Shown one piece after another: positions 28,753 through 37,373 of a DNA stretch of 64,000 nucleotides. The notes under the pieces are model-generated. The model saw only the letters and a list, made by a program, of their open reading frames with translations. It was not told the origin of the DNA and did not search any database. A program made the position numbers and the translations under genes. The DNA is taken from assembly GCF_017161325.1 (NCBI RefSeq), contig NZ_CP045670.1, positions 1,543,367 through 1,607,366 of the forward strand, in the 5' to 3' direction. Source of the DNA: Treponema pedis (GTDB lineage Bacteria > Spirochaetota > Spirochaetia > Treponematales > Treponemataceae). Position 1 is the first letter of the stretch. Every line of letters starts with the position of its first letter.

Positions 28753-29526
28753 ATGAAAAAACTGGCTTTTATATTGGCATTGGCTGGAATGCTTGTTGGG
28801 TGCAGTAAAAACACTGAGGTAAGCACGAACGAAAGCATTACAAGGGAAACGGAAACTGCAACAGAAGTGCAAAACGAAACAAGCACTGTTGTACAAAATT
28901 CAACAGATGTTGAAACTAAAACGGAAGAGCCATGGCTCGCCCTTATTGAAAAAGAAATTACAGAGATTTCTTTTAAAAACGGGGAATATACGATAATTCC
29001 AACTGATAAGGAAGACTATTTTGAGATTTACACTGAGTTAGAAAATGGATTGAGGTTTTATGCAATACTTATGCAAAAAAACTTTGAAGATGATCCGAGG
29101 GCGCTTTCGGAACCGGAAAGGTTTCAAAAATATGCAAAAGTTGTTTTATCGGCTTCAACGCTGCCCCAGTATTTACAAAAGGAAAGGGGTATTTTTGAAA
29201 CAAATGGTTATAAATTTAAACGAACCATTAAGGTTACCGAATTTGCTCGTGATATTGTTTTCTTTCGATTGAGTTATTATACGACAACACCCATGTATAT
29301 GCTAAGGTGTACTTTTTCGAGAGACGCTGATGAATTCAAAGAAGAAGCACCACAGTACTTTGACGAAAATGGAGGGTGGAAACTGGAAATGCCATCAGGT
29401 GAAACCGGAGATAGTGAATTTGAACAAAAAATGGTTGACGGTACAATCGAAAGTAAAACTGCACGGGAGCTGTATAAAATAAGTGAAGACTTTATGAAAA
29501 CTATTGAAATAAAAACAGTGGAGTAA
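28753..29526 (+). CDS. Putative lipoprotein, first of a tandem pair
   Basis: 257 aa. Signal MKKLAFILALAGMLVGC with Cys17 the lipidation site, then a Thr/Glu/Ser-rich tether (about 18-60) and a beta-rich domain (about 65-255). ATG 28753 follows GGAG by 6 bases; the upstream ATG at 28735 precedes that site and is rejected. The next gene is a close paralogue, nearly identical over the first about 40 and last about 45 codons but diverged in the middle. No family recognised. A surface antigen or an immunity lipoprotein for the neighbouring toxin-like gene are both possible. Confidence 0.8.
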   Translation: MKKLAFILALAGMLVGCSKNTEVSTNESITRETETATEVQNETSTVVQNSTDVETKTEEPWLALIEKEITEISFKNGEYTIIPTDKEDYFEIYTELENGLRFYAILMQKNFEDDPRALSEPERFQKYAKVVLSASTLPQYLQKERGIFETNGYKFKRTIKVTEFARDIVFFRLSYYTTTPMYMLRCTFSRDADEFKEEAPQYFDENGGWKLEMPSGETGDSEFEQKMVDGTIESKTARELYKISEDFMKTIEIKTVE

Positions 29527-29530
29527 ATTT

Positions 29531-30319
29531 ATGAAAAAACTGGCTTTTATATTGGCATTGGCGGGAATGCTTGTTGGGTGCAACAAAAACACTGAGGTAA
29601 GCACGAACGAAAGCATTACAAGGGAAGCAGAAACTGCAACTGAAGTGCAAAATGAATCAAGCACTATTTCACAGGATGTCTCGAATGTGGAAAGTGTTAC
29701 TGAAACTAACACAGAAGAAGCATGGATTGCCCTTATTGAAAAAGAAGTTACAGAGATTTCTTTTAAAAACGGGGAATATACGATAATTCCAACTACCGGG
29801 AGAGATTTTTTCACTATTAATTTAGATTTAGGTAACGGATTGTATTTTTATGTAACGGTAAAATCAAAAAACTACACCGACTTAGATACTATGGATATAG
29901 GAACCCCAGAATTTTTTCAAGAATATGCAAAAGCTGTTTTGTCTGTTTCAACTTTACCGCAAGATTTGAGAACTGCTAGAGGGGCTGTTGAAGTGAATGG
30001 TCACAAATTTGCACGAAACATTCGGGTTTCGCAATTTGCACCTGATATTTCTATGTTTCAAATGAGCTATTATACAACAACACCAGGGTATACACTACAA
30101 TGTACCTTTTCAAGGGGCGCTGATGAATTCAAACAAGAAGCCCCACAGTACTTTGAAGAAAATGGAGACTGGAAACAGAAAATGCCATCAGGTGAAACCG
30201 GAGATAGTGAATTTGCAAAAAAGATAGTTGACGGTACAATCGAAAGTAAAACTGCACGGGAATTGTATAAAATAAGCGAAGACTTTATGAAAACTATTAA
30301 AATAAAAACAGTGGAGTAA
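29531..30319 (+). CDS. Putative lipoprotein, second of a tandem pair
   Basis: 262 aa, same layout as the preceding gene: identical 17-residue lipoprotein signal, Thr/Glu/Ser-rich tether, then a domain with YYTTTPGYTLQCTFSRGAD and a near-identical C-terminus. It starts 4 bases after the first gene, whose final codons supply its ribosome binding site (GTGGAG). This shows tandem duplication with later divergence of the central part. Confidence 0.8.
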   Translation: MKKLAFILALAGMLVGCNKNTEVSTNESITREAETATEVQNESSTISQDVSNVESVTETNTEEAWIALIEKEVTEISFKNGEYTIIPTTGRDFFTINLDLGNGLYFYVTVKSKNYTDLDTMDIGTPEFFQEYAKAVLSVSTLPQDLRTARGAVEVNGHKFARNIRVSQFAPDISMFQMSYYTTTPGYTLQCTFSRGADEFKQEAPQYFEENGDWKQKMPSGETGDSEFAKKIVDGTIESKTARELYKISEDFMKTIKIKTVE

Positions 30320-30411
30320 TTATTAGTTTCTTTCAGAATAACTAACGTCTTCAATAGATTATCGGTGCCGGTTAGTAAAAAGCTCAATCAGATAAGAATA
30401 TAAGGTACTTG

Positions 30412-30525
30412 ATGAAAAAAGATAATAGCCTCAATGGTAAATTTTCAAAACGTTTTTCAATGCAACCGCTGTTACAAAAAGCAAGAATGGCCGCAGAACG
30501 ACTTTCCGACATTTTTGAAGAGTAA
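30412..30525 (+). pseudogene. 37-codon frame, likely remnant of a longer gene
   Basis: ATG 30412 follows AAGG. It encodes MKKDNSLNGKFSKRFSMQPL and then an Ala/Arg helix to TAA 30523. Reading on past the stop in the same frame gives a further acidic stretch (PEVDEEDESEKIAPGK) of about 20 coding-like codons. It looks like a gene start interrupted by one stop and cut by the repeat at 30579. Family not recognised. Confidence 0.35.
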
Positions 30526-30578
30526 CCTGAAGTTGATGAGGAAGATGAGTCAGAAAAGATAGCCCCGGGTAAAATACG

Positions 30579-30602
30579 TTGTAATATATACTATTTTTAC
30601 CT
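30579..30602 (+). repeat. 24-base direct repeat, right copy
   Basis: Identical to 27495-27518. Here it is joined directly to the methyltransferase 3' flank, while the left copy has about 113 extra bases at that point. Confidence 0.9.
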
Positions 30603-30640
30603 ATATCAATGATTTATGAAAAATATCGCAAATTAAATTT

Positions 30641-31375
30641 TTATAATAATCCTTTTCCAATTCCAAACCGATTATTTTTTGCCGTTAAAATATTATAATA
30701 TCCGTAGGATAAGCCGAAACGATTTATTTCCCGGTCCAAATCGGCTGCCTTTTGTAGATTCTTCGGCGTTCTTTTTATTTTGGCACTTTTACAAGGCTCT
30801 TTGGGGTAAATACATTTTTCGGTATCTTTAATTGAAATTACATCTACATCAATAATTCCCGATTCGGTCAATATTGTTTTTGTTAAGTCGATAATATCCG
30901 CATTTATAAACTCAGTTAAATTTGGAGGATATTCTTTTTCGGAAGCCTCTATTAACAAAAAATCTTGATATTCTTTAAACAGCATTTCGGATTTTTGAGT
31001 GCAATTTTTATAAGTCTTAACTATAAAAAACAAACTGCCTTTTTCTTCCAGTAAAGAAACTAACTTTTTTATAATTTTCGTATAAGATTCGATGGTATAA
31101 CAATTATATATCCACCAAAACGGAACTCTGGGATTACCGAAAATAATCAAATCAAATTTATGTTTAACATTTAATGATAAAATATCTTCACAAAAATATT
31201 CATCAAACAGGGTTGTAATGTTATCTTTAATAAAATGCGGATTTTTATCGATTCCGGTAAAAAAAATATTCGGATACACTTGCCGGATAAGTTTACTTAA
31301 ATATCCGCTGCCGAACCCGAATTCCAAAACCGACCGAGGAGAATATTTTTTTAAATTTTTTATAATTTCATTCAT
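30641..31375 (-). CDS. Class I SAM-dependent methyltransferase, possibly 5'-truncated
   Basis: 244 aa from ATG 31375. SAM motif I VLEFGFGSGYLS starts only about 16 residues in, motif II GIDKN follows, and a NPR-type motif IV (FGNPRVPFWW) suggests a HemK/PrmC- or N6-adenine-like group, though the usual NPPY is not kept. No ribosome binding site precedes the ATG, and coding-like sequence in frame continues upstream (SAFTINPSISVTVKDIFIRI) to a TGA just inside the end of the V-ATPase I gene, with no start codon. The N-terminus may therefore have been lost in a rearrangement. Substrate unknown. Confidence 0.7.
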   Translation of the reverse strand: MNEIIKNLKKYSPRSVLEFGFGSGYLSKLIRQVYPNIFFTGIDKNPHFIKDNITTLFDEYFCEDILSLNVKHKFDLIIFGNPRVPFWWIYNCYTIESYTKIIKKLVSLLEEKGSLFFIVKTYKNCTQKSEMLFKEYQDFLLIEASEKEYPPNLTEFINADIIDLTKTILTESGIIDVDVISIKDTEKCIYPKEPCKSAKIKRTPKNLQKAADLDREINRFGLSYGYYNILTAKNNRFGIGKGLL

Positions 31376-31440
31376 TAATATACGTATAAATATATCTTTT
31401 ACAGTTACGGAAATTGAAGGGTTTATTGTAAAAGCCGAAT

Positions 31441-33417
31441 TTAATCAAAGACAAATCTGAACGGAACGAATTCTCTTCCGGTTTCCGTAAAAAATTTTGA
31501 AAAAAATTCATAGTATTGAAGTCTTATAATTTGAATTGCAACGATTAAACCCTCAAGTAAAATAATAACAAAATTGCCGATAACCGCAGGGATTATTCCG
31601 TAAGAAAGATAGCCTCCGCAAAAACCCGCCATAGTAAAAACGATAAAACTCAACACCGCATGAGAGAGTGCAAAGGCTCCGACGCGTAAAAAACTTACCG
31701 AATTTGAAATATATGTAGAAAAAACTTCCAATATTTCCACCAAGCCTTCAATAAAAGCTGCAAAAAAACCGTTTTCAAAAACCGGCCGTTCTCTTAAAAA
31801 AAAGCGCTCAAGGGGTTCTGAAAAGAATATACACAAAAGAGGTGTAACAAGAAAAACGATATCGAACCACGCAAAGCCTATTTTTAAAAAGGCAATTCTA
31901 AGTCCCATAAAAACGGCATACCAAAAAAATAAAAGACCTGAAACTCCCGTTTTGGAAAAGACGGCTTTTGCGATTCTTTTCAGTCTGAAATTATTGATTA
32001 TGTTTATAATAAGACCTGTGGAATTTATTATAAATCCTACTGAAAGGGTAAAGGCAAAAAACATAATCAGCTTTCCGATTGAACCGCCTTCCGGCATTAG
32101 ATGCAGAATATGATTTCGGGGAGTTCCGAAAAGACCTGTAATAAATCTGCTTACGGGAACTAAAAGATGGCCGTTTGTAAAAACTTCTCCCGTTAAAAAA
32201 CCCATAAACATACTTGCAATTCCTATTGCCATAAAAACGAAGGCAAATTTTGAAACCCGTTTTAAAATCTTAGGCTTTTCGAAATACATTAAGATGCCTA
32301 AAAGCAAAAATACAAAACCTTGCCCCAAATCGCCGAACATTATGCCGAATAAAAGAGTAAAAAACACTGCAACAATAGGTGTCGGGTCAAGGGTTCCGTA
32401 AAGCGGAGCTCCGTAACTGAAAATAATCCTTTCAAAACTGCTTACGAATTTATTGTGTTTATAAAAAACCGGAACTTTCTCTTTGCCGTTTTTTATCGAC
32501 GGAATTTCTTGCGGAGCATAAAGCCTTATAGCGGTTCTGCCTTCAGTAAGGTTATCTATATCTTCCATAAGTTTTTTTTCATCGTTTGCGGAAATCCAGC
32601 CCATAATCCTAAAAACGGTTTGTGTAGATTCAAGCCCCTGCCGTATTTGTAAAATTTGTGAACCTAGAGAAAAATTATATAGAAGTTTTAAAATAAGCTC
32701 TTTGTTTTGCTCGGCATATTCACTCTTTTCTTTTTTTAAAATTTCCATTTCCTTTTTTATATCTTCCGTTTTTTGTTTTAATCCGTTTATAATGTCGTCC
32801 GGAATACCCTTAAAATCTTTAGGGATATCCAAAGGTAAAAATCCGAATTTTTTTAATTCCGAATCTAAGGCAAACCGGCCTTTTTTTGAAGAAGCGGCCA
32901 AAATACGTGTTTTATCTTCGCCTAAGGGAATAATTAAGGCTCTGTTGCCTATTGTAAATTGAAGTTCTTCTGCGGCCTTAGGGGCTATTTTTCCTATGCG
33001 CAAGGTCAAAAAGGTTAAATTATCTATTTCTTTATAAGGTACTTTTAAATTGGCAAAGGCCATAGCTTCACTTTGAGCTTCCGTAATCCGTTTTAAATTT
33101 TCGTGTAAATCGGCTTCTTTTTTTTGAAAAAAATCCGTATCGGAAAAAATTTTTTCCGCATCCGTTACGTCCCGCTCCGACGGAAACACAGCTTTTTCGG
33201 GAGCCGAAGCCGTCGCGGTTAAAGATAAAATTTGTAAACAGGTTTTAAGTCTTGCAAAAATTTCACCGAACCGGTTTGATGCGTTTTCTTCACCCTGATT
33301 TCCCGTTTCGGAATAAAACTGAAAATTTGCATTTTTACCCAAATATTCAATTACATTATTTACATCATTCACTAAAACCGCCAATTCCAACAGTTTCATT
33401 TTTTTAGTTTTAAACAT
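31441..33417 (-). CDS. atpI: V-type ATP synthase subunit I
   Basis: 658 aa. The N-terminal half is cytoplasmic with coiled-coil stretches (stator arm) and the C-terminal half has about seven membrane segments, including the conserved FGIMFGDLGQGFVF element and an Arg-containing helix near SFLRVGAFALSHA. It carries the ion half-channels against the rotor ring. ATG 33417 follows GGGGA at the end of the subunit C gene; an upstream in-frame start would overlap that gene. The rotor-ring subunit K gene, which normally follows, is absent. Confidence 0.92.
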   Translation of the reverse strand: MFKTKKMKLLELAVLVNDVNNVIEYLGKNANFQFYSETGNQGEENASNRFGEIFARLKTCLQILSLTATASAPEKAVFPSERDVTDAEKIFSDTDFFQKKEADLHENLKRITEAQSEAMAFANLKVPYKEIDNLTFLTLRIGKIAPKAAEELQFTIGNRALIIPLGEDKTRILAASSKKGRFALDSELKKFGFLPLDIPKDFKGIPDDIINGLKQKTEDIKKEMEILKKEKSEYAEQNKELILKLLYNFSLGSQILQIRQGLESTQTVFRIMGWISANDEKKLMEDIDNLTEGRTAIRLYAPQEIPSIKNGKEKVPVFYKHNKFVSSFERIIFSYGAPLYGTLDPTPIVAVFFTLLFGIMFGDLGQGFVFLLLGILMYFEKPKILKRVSKFAFVFMAIGIASMFMGFLTGEVFTNGHLLVPVSRFITGLFGTPRNHILHLMPEGGSIGKLIMFFAFTLSVGFIINSTGLIINIINNFRLKRIAKAVFSKTGVSGLLFFWYAVFMGLRIAFLKIGFAWFDIVFLVTPLLCIFFSEPLERFFLRERPVFENGFFAAFIEGLVEILEVFSTYISNSVSFLRVGAFALSHAVLSFIVFTMAGFCGGYLSYGIIPAVIGNFVIILLEGLIVAIQIIRLQYYEFFSKFFTETGREFVPFRFVFD

Positions 33418-33421
33418 AAAA

Positions 33422-34435
33422 CTATCCCCAAATAAATTCGTTTTTAAATTCATCGTCGGCACCGACTCGCAATATTTCGGCGGCGGCTCGAATCATATAT
33501 TCTTCCAAGCGTTTTATTTTAAAAAACGCAACGGCTGCCCCTGCGGTAAAAGCGCTTGAATGAAACTGTTTTACTGCAAGTTTATAGAGGTATTTATCGC
33601 ATTCAAGCTGAACCCAGCGCGGGTCCAAAATCCAAGGGTGTCCTTCTTCATGCGGGTTTAAAAGCCGCGCATATTCCCAATCTTTCCATTCATTCCAATC
33701 GTCCAATGGACGTTCAAGAGCAAAATAAGCCGGTTTGCAAAAAATTTGTTCGGTTTCTTCGGTTTGAATTCCCGCAAGAAGGGGTAAGATTTTTTCTTTT
33801 TTATAGCCGTAATAAGAGCGTAAACGCAAAATCCAAACAATATTTTGCATAATAATTTCCGTAAGCACGAGATTTTTGCATGATTCCTTATCTTTTTTTG
33901 AAAGCGATTTAAAACCTGCCCATACGGAACGGTAATACATTCTGTCCAGCTCCGAATCCCAAAAAAGGATTTCCTCTATAGGAGCGTTATGCTCAGGCAC
34001 CTTAATATGTTCCATACAGGTACCGCGTATGATTTCTCTTATATTGGGCCATTTTTCCCAATGAAAAACCGAATAAGGAGAAATATTTACAAGAAAGGAG
34101 GTGTCGTTTTGTTTTTTTTCTATTCCGTACCAAGCCGTTTTTAAATTGGAATAATCGTATTTTGAAATAAGAGCCGTAATAAGCCTGTCGGGTTTATCGT
34201 AAGCGGAAAGGAGTTTAAGCATATCCGCTACAAGTCTTTTTGAAAGTGTTTGCTCAATTAAATCGGCCAGTTGTCCTTCAGGTACAACAGGAACTTCTTC
34301 GGTAAAGATTAATGACCAAAGCTCTTTTACATTTTTTGCTTCAAATAATTTTTTAACTTTTTTGCCTACAAAGGCCTTGGAATACATACCGCAAGCCTTT
34401 GCATAAACATAAGCTGAGGCGGAAGATTTATCCAT
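33422..34435 (-). CDS. V-type ATP synthase subunit C (AC39 family)
   Basis: 337 aa, all helical. The vATP-synt_AC39 pattern is visible in ASAYVYAKACGMYSKAF at the start and the three repeated bundles; it links the central stalk to the rotor ring. It lies 3 bases after the G-like subunit gene and 4 bases before subunit I, so it is in one operon. Confidence 0.85.
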   Translation of the reverse strand: MDKSSASAYVYAKACGMYSKAFVGKKVKKLFEAKNVKELWSLIFTEEVPVVPEGQLADLIEQTLSKRLVADMLKLLSAYDKPDRLITALISKYDYSNLKTAWYGIEKKQNDTSFLVNISPYSVFHWEKWPNIREIIRGTCMEHIKVPEHNAPIEEILFWDSELDRMYYRSVWAGFKSLSKKDKESCKNLVLTEIIMQNIVWILRLRSYYGYKKEKILPLLAGIQTEETEQIFCKPAYFALERPLDDWNEWKDWEYARLLNPHEEGHPWILDPRWVQLECDKYLYKLAVKQFHSSAFTAGAAVAFFKIKRLEEYMIRAAAEILRVGADDEFKNEFIWG

Positions 34436-34438
34436 TTT

Positions 34439-34741
34439 CTATGCTCCGAAAAAGTAAGAATTAAGATAATCTTCAAACTTTTTATAATCTTTTTTCAGCG
34501 CAAAAAGATATTCCCCGAACTTTTCGTACTCGTTTTTTATACCGTCATCGACAGCCGTTTTTTCTTTTAAAAAGTTTTCTTCCAATTCCGCAATTAACGC
34601 TTCATATTCCGTTTTATACTCTTTTTCGGCGTCCGCTCCGGCTGCCGAAAGCCTTTTATCGGCTTCCACTTGAGCATCGAATACAAGAGTTGCTGCGGAA
34701 TTTTCTATATCCAAAAGGTGTCCGAAAATATCTTTTTCCAC
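34439..34741 (-). CDS. V-ATPase G/H-like peripheral stalk subunit
   Basis: 100 aa, almost entirely charged helix with Ala spacing. Size, composition and position just before subunit C and I genes match the small coiled-coil stalk subunit that pairs with subunit E. Sequence alone is not distinctive. Confidence 0.65.
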   Translation of the reverse strand: MEKDIFGHLLDIENSAATLVFDAQVEADKRLSAAGADAEKEYKTEYEALIAELEENFLKEKTAVDDGIKNEYEKFGEYLFALKKDYKKFEDYLNSYFFGA

Positions 34742-34750
34742 TTTAATTCC

Positions 34751-35224
34751 TTAAAGACCTCCGATAAGCATATCTTCATACTTACAAATCATATTGTAAA
34801 TGCCTTCACGCGAGGTTTCTCTAAACAATTCTTCCAAAAATTTGGGGTTTAAAAGCAAAATATTCAATCTGTTTAGTATTTTTAAATGAAGAGAATAATC
34901 TTCGACTGTAGAAAGAAGCATAAAAACTACGTAAACGGGGTTTCCGTCAAGAGAATCATATTCAATTCCTTTTTTTGAAACACCTATAATGCCTCTGGGC
35001 TCTTTTAAACCGGAAATCCTTGCATGGGGCAGGGCAATTCCTTTTTTGATTCCTGTGGAAAGCTTGGCTTCTCTTTCTCTTATTGCATCAATAATGGAGT
35101 CTCTCGATATTGAAGAATCGTTTGAAACATATAAATCCACAAGTTCTTCAAAAAGCTCGTCTTTTTCGGTGCTCTCAAGATTAAGTTTAATGTTTTTTGC
35201 GGAAAAGAGCTTTCCCAGAATCAT
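34751..35224 (-). CDS. PTS EIIA-like (PtsN-type) regulatory protein
   Basis: 157 aa, a single EIIA(Ntr)/fructose-type domain. The phosphoacceptor His lies in GIALPHARI at about residue 67. Spirochaetes often keep such proteins without a sugar permease, so a regulatory role is likely. AAGGAG before ATG. It sits between secG and the V-ATPase genes and is probably co-transcribed; a link to ATPase control is only suggested by position. Confidence 0.85.
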   Translation of the reverse strand: MILGKLFSAKNIKLNLESTEKDELFEELVDLYVSNDSSISRDSIIDAIREREAKLSTGIKKGIALPHARISGLKEPRGIIGVSKKGIEYDSLDGNPVYVVFMLLSTVEDYSLHLKILNRLNILLLNPKFLEELFRETSREGIYNMICKYEDMLIGGL

Positions 35225-35238
35225 TTAAATTATTCTCC

Positions 35239-35631
35239 TTATTCTCCGCTTTTTTCGGAAGAGTTTTCCGCTTTTGTTTCTGTATTTGCGGCATCTTCTT
35301 TTTTACCGTCTTCGGCGGAATTATCGGCTTTCTTCCACCATTCCGTAGAAGTTTCGGCCTGTTTTTGTTTTACTTCTTCGGATAAACCCTTATCCGTTGA
35401 GCTTTTATTAAGAAAGGCAAGCAGGAAGGTTGTTACGAAAAACAGCGTAACTACAATATATGTAGCCTTGGTTAAAACATTGCCTGATTTTGAACCGAAA
35501 GCCGAATTGCTTCCGCCTGCAAAAAGACCGCCCAAGCTGTCTCCTTCTTCGTTTTGCAGCAAAATAAGAAAAATAATTATTGCACAAATAATTACAAAAA
35601 GTACAAGTAAAGCGATACTTAAACCACCCAT
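35239..35631 (-). CDS. secG: Preprotein translocase subunit SecG
   Basis: 130 aa. Two membrane segments (about 4-24 and 54-74) flank the family loop LLQNEEGDSLGGLFAGGSNSAFG. A longer Lys/Glu/Ala-rich C-terminal tail (about 80-130) is unlike E. coli SecG but common in spirochaetes. It helps SecYE move proteins across the inner membrane. First gene of the reverse-strand run to atpI. Confidence 0.92.
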   Translation of the reverse strand: MGGLSIALLVLFVIICAIIIFLILLQNEEGDSLGGLFAGGSNSAFGSKSGNVLTKATYIVVTLFFVTTFLLAFLNKSSTDKGLSEEVKQKQAETSTEWWKKADNSAEDGKKEDAANTETKAENSSEKSGE

Positions 35632-35737
35632 AAATTAACTCCAAAATTTAAAAATAATGTGTAATAAAATACACTAAACGGGAAAAAAATGCAAGAGGCT
35701 GTTTTAATACAAAACAGCCCTGTTAAAGATAAATTAC

Positions 35738-36094
35738 TTACTTACGTATTTGTCTGAAAATCAGTCTTTTAAGAACGGTAGTCTTTTTTTCGCCTACCGC
35801 AGCGGCTTTTAAATCTTCAATTTCCACTGTAGAAAATTTATGTTCGACCTTGTATTTGGAAATAAATTCATAAATTTCTTTTTCGGTTTCCGCCTCGTCA
35901 TATTTGTCGTTATCTTCTTCATAAGTTAAATACACTTCGGTCCAATACTCCGAGGAGTAAATTTCGGTCATATAAATGGCAGCCGAAGACCTTCTTTCAA
36001 CCGTATATTTTGTTGTTTTAGGCTGGATAACATTAGAAGCAAATACCGCTAAAGCCGATAAAACCGTAATGGAAATAATTATTTTCTTTTTCAT
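35738..36094 (-). CDS. Small exported protein of unknown function
   Basis: 118 aa. Signal peptide MKKKIIISITVLSALAVFAS with cleavage near residue 20, then a Lys/Glu/Tyr-rich soluble domain with YIFSKY-type helices and a basic C-terminus. ATG 36094 is preceded by AGGAGGG; the frame is open much further upstream but without a start signal. Divergent from prfA. No family recognised. Confidence 0.75.
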   Translation of the reverse strand: MKKKIIISITVLSALAVFASNVIQPKTTKYTVERRSSAAIYMTEIYSSEYWTEVYLTYEEDNDKYDEAETEKEIYEFISKYKVEHKFSTVEIEDLKAAAVGEKKTTVLKRLIFRQIRK

Positions 36095-36284
36095 ATCAAT
36101 AACCCTCCTGAATAAGTTATTTTGCAATCTATATATTAACACCTTTATTCCTTTTTTGCAATAGGGGCATTCCGTTTGTCGATAAAAACGGGGGAGTTCC
36201 GTATTGCGGAAGCGGACAGGCGAACCCCGTTGCAAAAAAATATGGAAAGTGTTAAACTCCTTTTTTAAATTACAAGGAAATTTT

Positions 36285-37373
36285 ATGAAAGAACGCTTAG
36301 ATAATTTACGTAAAAAGTTAAAAGAAATAGAAAAAGAAATTGAAGACCCTTCCCTTATTAAGAATGCTTCAAAATATAAAGAAACAATGAGGGAACATTC
36401 ATATCTTTCAAAACTGATGGAAGAATACGACAACTATCTTTTTATAGAAAAACAAATAGCCGATTCCAAAATTCTCATTCAGGAAGAAAGCGATGCGGAA
36501 TTAAAGGAAATGGCACGCGAAGAGCTTCATTCGCTTGAGCTTTCCCTTGAAAAAAGCGAGGCGGATTTAAAAATGCTTTTAATTCCGCCTGACCCCTTGG
36601 AAGAAAAAAACATTATTATGGAAATACGCGGGGGAACAGGCGGTGAAGAAGCGGCCTTGTTTGCAGCCGATCTTTTTAGAATGTATACTCATTATGCAGA
36701 AGTAAAAAATTGGAAATATGAAATTATTTCTTTAAACGAAACTGAGCTTGGGGGGTATAAAGAAATAACCTTTTCGGTTTCCGGAAAATACGTATACGGA
36801 AGTTTGCGCTATGAATCAGGTGTTCACAGGGTGCAAAGGGTTCCCGAAACGGAAGGGTCGGGGCGTATTCATACAAGTGCGGTAACCGTAGCGGTTTTAC
36901 CTGAAGCGGAAGAAACCGAAATCGAAATTAAACAGGAAGATTTACGCATAGATGTTATGCGGGCGGGAGGCCCCGGAGGTCAATGCGTAAATACAACGGA
37001 TTCCGCCGTGCGCATTACCCACTTGCCTACGGGATTGGTAGTAATTTGTCAGGATGAAAAAAGTCAGATAAAAAACAAGGCAAAGGCCATGCGGGTTTTG
37101 CGAAGCCGCCTTTATGATATGGAAGAAAGTAAAAAACAGGCGGAGCGTGCTCAAAACAGAAAAAATCAGGTAGGGACGGGAGACAGGTCGGAGCGTATAC
37201 GTACTTATAATTTTCCGCAAAACCGAGTAACCGACCACCGAATAAACTTAACCCTGTATAAACTTGACGCCGTAATGCAAGGCTCGCTTGATGAACTTAT
37301 CGAAGCCCTCTGTATTGCGGCGCGCGAAGAAATGATGAAAGCGGGCGATTATAATTTAGATTACGGCAAATAA
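36285..37373 (+). CDS. prfA: Peptide chain release factor 1
   Basis: 362 aa. N-terminal helical domain, stop-codon recognition PET element (PETEGSGR) and the GGQ loop ([11 protein letters not shown]) that triggers peptide release at UAA/UAG. The residue after GGQ is Cys rather than the common His. ATG 36285 is 7 bases after AAGGAAA; the open frame begins earlier at 36204 without a start signal. Overlaps prmC by one base. Confidence 0.95.
   Translation: MKERLDNLRKKLKEIEKEIEDPSLIKNASKYKETMREHSYLSKLMEEYDNYLFIEKQIADSKILIQEESDAELKEMAREELHSLELSLEKSEADLKMLLIPPDPLEEKNIIMEIRGGTGGEEAALFAADLFRMYTHYAEVKNWKYEIISLNETELGGYKEITFSVSGKYVYGSLRYESGVHRVQRVPETEGSGRIHTSAVTVAVLPEAEETEIEIKQEDLRIDVMRAGGPGGQCVNTTDSAVRITHLPTGLVVICQDEKSQIKNKAKAMRVLRSRLYDMEESKKQAERAQNRKNQVGTGDRSERIRTYNFPQNRVTDHRINLTLYKLDAVMQGSLDELIEALCIAAREEMMKAGDYNLDYGK

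Noticed and set aside
35738-36433. 231-codon reading of the small exported protein
   Set aside because: The extra 113 codons precede a strong AGGAGGG and a normal signal peptide start at 36094, and overlap the divergent promoter region of prfA.
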